From positions 744,001 to 808,000 of the forward strand of contig NZ_AP018050.1 in NCBI RefSeq assembly GCF_003609775.1: 64,000 bases of DNA. Direction: 5' to 3'. The position numbers and the translations under genes are program-made. This document shows, one piece after another, positions 58,991 to 64,000 of the stretch (position 1 is the stretch's first letter; each line of letters opens with the position of its first letter). The stretch comes from Prevotella melaninogenica (lineage in GTDB: Bacteria > Bacteroidota > Bacteroidia > Bacteroidales > Bacteroidaceae). Below the pieces are notes generated by a model. It had not been told where the DNA came from. It was given only the letters and a program-made list of their open reading frames with translations, and ran no database searches.

Positions 58991-60154
58991 TTAACTGAAG
59001 AGTTTCTTAAAGTTCTCAAAGATAGAGCGTTTGGTGTTGTTGTCACCACGGAAGTTCTCGCTTTGGCGTAATTCTTCAATCATCTTCTTCTCTTCCTTAT
59101 TCAGTTCCTTTGGAACATAAATACTGATGTGAACCACCAAATCACCAGTACCGCTGCCATAACCTTGTACTGCAGGAAGACCCTTACCACGTAGGCGGAG
59201 TGTCTTGCCAGGCTGTGTTCCTGGTTCAATCTTAATCTTCACATTGCTGCCATCGATGGTTGGGATGTCAACCTGACCACCTAAAGTTGCTGTTGGGAAG
59301 TCGAGTAGGAGGTTATAGATGATGTTCTGACCGTCACGAATGAAGGTGTCATTGGTTTCCTCCTCGATATATACTTGGATATTACCAGCCACACCATTGT
59401 GTCTACCAGCATTACCCTTGCCCGGAACATTGACTACCATACCTTCAGCTACACCTGCTGGGATATTGATTTCAACTACTTCCTCGCCCTTTACAACGCC
59501 TTCGCCATGGCAGTGGGTACACTTGTTTTTAATGATAGTTCCCTCACCATTACATACATGACAGGTAGTCTGGGTCTGCATCATACCGAAGATACTCTGC
59601 TGTGTACGGATTTCAACGCCCGAACCATGACAGTTCTGACAGGTCTCTGTTCCGCTACCCTCCTCAGCACCAGAGCCATGACAATGTTCACAAGTTACGT
59701 CCTTGCGCACCTTGAACTTCTTGGTAACGCCCGTAGCAACCTCTTGTAATGATAGACGAACCTTTAAACGAAGGTCTGTTCCACGGTACTTTGGGGCTTG
59801 ATGTCCGCCACCTCCGAATCCGCCGAAACCTCCGCCACGTCCACCGAATACATCGCCAAACATAGAGAAGATATCGTCCATAGAGAAACCACCAGCTGAA
59901 CCGAATGGACTACCACCACCAAAGCCACCGCCAGGAGCATCGAAACCAAACTGGTCATACTGTTGGCGTTTCTGTGGATCGTGCAGTACATCATAAGCTT
60001 CGGCAGCCTCTTTAAACTTTGCTTCAGCCTCAGGATCATCTGGATTACGGTCAGGATGATACTTGATAGCAAGTTTTCTGTATGCTTTCTTTATCTCGTC
60101 TTCAGAGGCACCTTTACTTACTCCGAGTACCTCATAGTAATCTCTTTTTGCCAT
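58991..60154 (-). CDS. dnaJ: chaperone DnaJ (Hsp40)
   Basis: 387 residues. J-domain with HPD at 33-35, which stimulates the DnaK ATPase. A Gly/Phe-rich linker spans about 75-118. Four CxxCxGxG zinc motifs follow ([32 protein letters not shown]), then the C-terminal substrate-binding domains. It begins 4 bp after grpE, so the two are one operon; dnaK is elsewhere. Confidence 0.98.
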   Translation of the reverse strand: MAKRDYYEVLGVSKGASEDEIKKAYRKLAIKYHPDRNPDDPEAEAKFKEAAEAYDVLHDPQKRQQYDQFGFDAPGGGFGGGSPFGSAGGFSMDDIFSMFGDVFGGRGGGFGGFGGGGHQAPKYRGTDLRLKVRLSLQEVATGVTKKFKVRKDVTCEHCHGSGAEEGSGTETCQNCHGSGVEIRTQQSIFGMMQTQTTCHVCNGEGTIIKNKCTHCHGEGVVKGEEVVEINIPAGVAEGMVVNVPGKGNAGRHNGVAGNIQVYIEEETNDTFIRDGQNIIYNLLLDFPTATLGGQVDIPTIDGSNVKIKIEPGTQPGKTLRLRGKGLPAVQGYGSGTGDLVVHISIYVPKELNKEEKKMIEELRQSENFRGDNNTKRSIFENFKKLFS

Positions 60155-60158
60155 CTTA

Positions 60159-60737
60159 CTATTGTCCTACTGCTACCTTTGCGTGACGAATAACCTTATC
60201 ATTGAGTGTATAGCCTGTCTGTACACAGTCGATAACCTTGCCCTTCTTGTCATCGCCCATGCCGGGAACCATTGCGATTGCCTCATGGTAATCAACATTG
60301 AAGTCGGCATTCTCGGTCTCAATCTTGTTAACACCGAGTGTCTCCAAGGCCTTCAAAAACTTCTTATAGATAAGTTCAAAGCCTTCTTTAATCGCCTGTG
60401 GGTCCTCTGTCTTATCGGCAGTAGCACGCTCAAAGTCGTCAAGGATAGGCAGAATAGCAGCTACAGTCTTCTCACTTCCGTTGAGAATCAGCTCTGACTT
60501 CTCCTTCAGTGTACGCTTCTTGTAGTTCTCAAATTCGGCAACCAAACGGATATACTTGTCCTTCCACTGCTCAGCTTCGTTCTGTGCAGCTACCAATGGG
60601 TTGAGTTCTTCCTCTGCAGGAGTCTCCTCTCCGTTAGCATCTTCCGCCTGTGTTTCAGTCTCGTTCTGGGTTGTTTCTTCGTTATTCAACTCCAGCTCTT
60701 CGCCTTCAATCTTTATATTTTTCTCTTTCTTACTCAT
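60159..60737 (-). CDS. grpE: nucleotide exchange factor GrpE
   Basis: 192 residues, cytoplasmic, releases ADP from DnaK. A long acidic Glu/Thr/Asn-rich N-terminus (about 1-50) precedes the coiled coil and the signature ILDDFERA, then the C-terminal beta domain with HEAIAMVPG and [18 protein letters not shown]. It is the first gene of grpE-dnaJ. No CIRCE-type operator is seen in the 62 bp upstream. Confidence 0.97.
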   Translation of the reverse strand: MSKKEKNIKIEGEELELNNEETTQNETETQAEDANGEETPAEEELNPLVAAQNEAEQWKDKYIRLVAEFENYKKRTLKEKSELILNGSEKTVAAILPILDDFERATADKTEDPQAIKEGFELIYKKFLKALETLGVNKIETENADFNVDYHEAIAMVPGMGDDKKGKVIDCVQTGYTLNDKVIRHAKVAVGQ

Positions 60738-60799
60738 AATTTTATTGCACTATTTGTCATGACATACACTTGCAAATAGTATGCCATGTTTTGACAATC

Positions 60800-62422
<1,623 letters not shown>

Positions 62423-62453
62423 CTAATACCTTATTATATAATAATTTGGCTGC

Positions 62454-62461
62454 AAAGGTAC
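62454..62461 (-). promoter_or_regulatory. minus-7 box of the ABC-F gene
   Basis: TACCTTTG on the minus strand, 38 bp upstream of the start. Confidence 0.55.
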
Positions 62462-62941
62462 GATTTTTATTTCAAATGACAAAGAAACAAGTCGATAGAT
62501 GAGTCTGTTGTTCTTTTGATATAAAACTCCTATTGCTTAAATGGCTATAAATGTTTATTGGTCTTCTCTATAGAATTAACTTATATGCAAAGGTGTTGAA
62601 AAAAACAAAAAAGAAAGTGTTGTTTTAATTTAAAATCTTGCGTGATTGAAATTATTTCAGTAATTTTGCAGCCGAAAAATTTCAAATTAATTACTAAAGG
62701 ATGTAGTTTAAGGATAAACATAATTAAGGACTAACAAAAACCTAATATATAATAAGGTAAAAGAAGCAGTGTGATACTGCATTGAGTTCTTCAATTAGGA
62801 TAACAGAAATAGGATAAAATACCAGTTTTCTATCACCTTAATACGCATACTTTCGAACAAGGGTGTAAATATTGTCATCCTAAATTTATAAATGTATATC
62901 ATTTAAAATAGTATTCAAAATAGCATTTTATATCATAAGTT
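62462..62941 (+). promoter_or_regulatory. divergent upstream region with promoter and long leader of the small-protein/fimbrillin unit
   Basis: TTG at 62638-62640 and TAATTTTG at 62661-62668 (20-bp spacing) form a good Bacteroidota promoter on the plus strand. The first coding start is at 62942, so the leader would be about 265 nt, AT-rich, with no reading frame of note. No known riboswitch pattern is recognised. Confidence 0.5.
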
Positions 62942-63166
62942 ATGAAACAGAATAAGATTAAATTGGGATATCAGAAGCCTCAGACAGAGATTATGAGTGT
63001 TAACAGTGAGAGTCTTTTGTTAGATGCGTCATACCATAGTCAGCACAATCCAGGCCGTCGTAAGAAAGGCCCTACTGCTAATAATGCAAAAGAAGCACTT
63101 GAGTGGTTTGAGGTTGGTGACGAGGCTTTGTCAAGCAATGGACATACTTCATTGTGGGAAGATTAA
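62942..63166 (+). CDS. small protein of unknown function, 74 aa
   Basis: Unrecognised. It has a KLGYQKPQTEIMSVNSESLL start, a basic middle (GRRKKGP) and an acidic, Trp-containing end (EWFEVGD...SLWED). No signal peptide is seen. The YxKPxTE...E.LL pattern is common to small Bacteroidota proteins of unknown role, as far as I recall. It stands 55 bp before a fimbrillin-like lipoprotein, behind a long leader. Confidence 0.65.
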   Translation: MKQNKIKLGYQKPQTEIMSVNSESLLLDASYHSQHNPGRRKKGPTANNAKEALEWFEVGDEALSSNGHTSLWED

Positions 63167-63221
63167 TCAAATGAGAGTTTTAATATAATTAAGTAATTAG
63201 TTTAAAAAGACTATATTAATA

Positions 63222-64000
63222 ATGAGAAAACATACTTTTAAGGTGCGCCTGCTATCTTTGGTAGCATTGTGTGGCATCGTAATGGCTTTTACATCTTGTT
63301 CTAACGAAGATGTAGCACAGAGCAATGTAGATACAAACACTGAAAACAACAGCAACCTTACTTCATTCGTGACAGGTGCTGCTGAAACTCGTACTTCACT
63401 CAACTATGATGATGGTGCTTTCTTCTGGGAGGCTGGTGATCATATCTACGTAAAGGATGATAACGGAACTTGGAACAAGAGTAGCAATGCTCCAACAGAG
63501 AAGACAGCCAGCTTTAAGTTCATGGTTCCTGGTAAGTACACAAATAGCACTACTTATAAGGTGTACTACCCTGGTAAGAATGGTCTTAACAACAATGTAA
63601 CTATCTCTGGCACACAGACTCAGGCACAGCCTAACAGTACTCTTCATATTGGTGAGGCAGGTGACTGTGGTACAGCAGATGCAACAGGTGGTAACGGCGT
63701 ATTTAATTTCCGTCTCGACCATCAGGCTGCTATTCTCGTGTTCCAGCCTTTTACAAACAATACAGCAGTAAAGAATTGTCAGCTGACAAAGATTGAAGTG
63801 ACATCTGACAATGACCTTACTGGTACTTACACACTTGACACAACAACAGGTGAGTTGACAGGTACGGGTAGCGGTAAGACTATTACAATGACAACAAAGG
63901 GTAGCGGTTCTTATGCAAATGGTTTCTCTATGAATACCAGCGCAGCAGATGTAAAAACCAATGGTGCCTATGTTGTTATCCGTCCAGGTACACACGCCTT
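63222..64000 (+). CDS. fimbrillin-like lipoprotein, N-terminal part (cut by window end)
   Basis: The frame is open from ATG 63222 to the window end. The signal reads MRKHTFKVRLLSLVALCG, then a lipobox AFTSC with Cys26. After a Ser/Asn-rich linker comes TRTSLNYDDGAFFWEAGDHIYV, the opening motif of the Bacteroidota fimbrillin/FimB-like family. It continues with KASFKFMVPG-type and NFRLDHQAAILVF segments of that beta fold. It is probably exported and matured at the cell surface as a fimbrial or adhesive subunit. The C-terminal part lies outside the window. Confidence 0.8.
   Translation, partial: MRKHTFKVRLLSLVALCGIVMAFTSCSNEDVAQSNVDTNTENNSNLTSFVTGAAETRTSLNYDDGAFFWEAGDHIYVKDDNGTWNKSSNAPTEKTASFKFMVPGKYTNSTTYKVYYPGKNGLNNNVTISGTQTQAQPNSTLHIGEAGDCGTADATGGNGVFNFRLDHQAAILVFQPFTNNTAVKNCQLTKIEVTSDNDLTGTYTLDTTTGELTGTGSGKTITMTTKGSGSYANGFSMNTSAADVKTNGAYVVIRPGTHA

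Noticed and set aside
63197..63995. Minus-strand open frames of 68 and 199 residues
   Set aside because: They are shadows opposite the fimbrillin-like gene, which has a signal peptide, lipobox and family motif.

Overview
This looks like an oral or gut Prevotella-type genome (Bacteroidota). The evidence is: many TAnnTTTG minus-7 promoter boxes, a BspA-like 23-residue leucine-rich-repeat (LRR) gene, a fimbrillin-like lipoprotein, a galM/sugar symporter/galK cluster, and the class A beta-lactamase CfxA typical of Bacteroides and Prevotella. Most genes are on the minus strand.

The layout is dominated by repeats. Positions 1-7591 hold the 5' part of galK, a sugar symporter, galM, a lipoprotein, a lipoprotein/small-membrane-protein pair, an IS1380-type transposase remnant and the 3' part of the LRR gene. 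All of this recurs at 39202-46799. A 10,055-bp cfxA mobilizable element follows in both places. It is complete at 7592-17646, 17725-27779 and 46800-56854, and truncated and indel-ridden at 27858-33936. In the first array, neighbouring copies are separated by exactly one 69-bp (23-codon) LRR repeat. At 46800-56854 the element splits the LRR gene, and removing it joins the two halves into one in-frame 329-residue gene (46118-57171).

The element carries an Abi_2 remnant, cfxA with its own promoter and terminator, a MobV-type relaxase (frameshifted in the clean copies), a hairpin cluster that is a candidate oriT, an operon of a HTH/excisionase-like gene, a RepA-like ATPase and a zinc-finger/TOPRIM protein, a membrane protein, a tyrosine recombinase and a zinc-finger protein with several HTH modules. 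The recombinase and the HTH/excisionase-like gene share a conserved promoter block of about 70 bp, which suggests joint control of integration and excision.

Positions 33937-39201 carry rpiB, tkt, an NrtR-like Nudix regulator and the rest of galK. From about 28158 to 43911 single-base indels are frequent and break unrelated genes (cfxA, mob, rpiB, tkt, galK, symporter, galM). This is best read as uncorrected long-read sequence, not biological decay. The interval also contains the abrupt element/chromosome junction at 33936/33937, so the large duplication and the array's right border may be assembly products.

Positions 56853-64000 are clean chromosome: the 5' part of the LRR gene, folC, dnaJ, grpE and an ABC-F ATPase on the minus strand, then on the plus strand a 74-residue small protein behind a long leader and the start of a fimbrillin-like lipoprotein cut by the window end.
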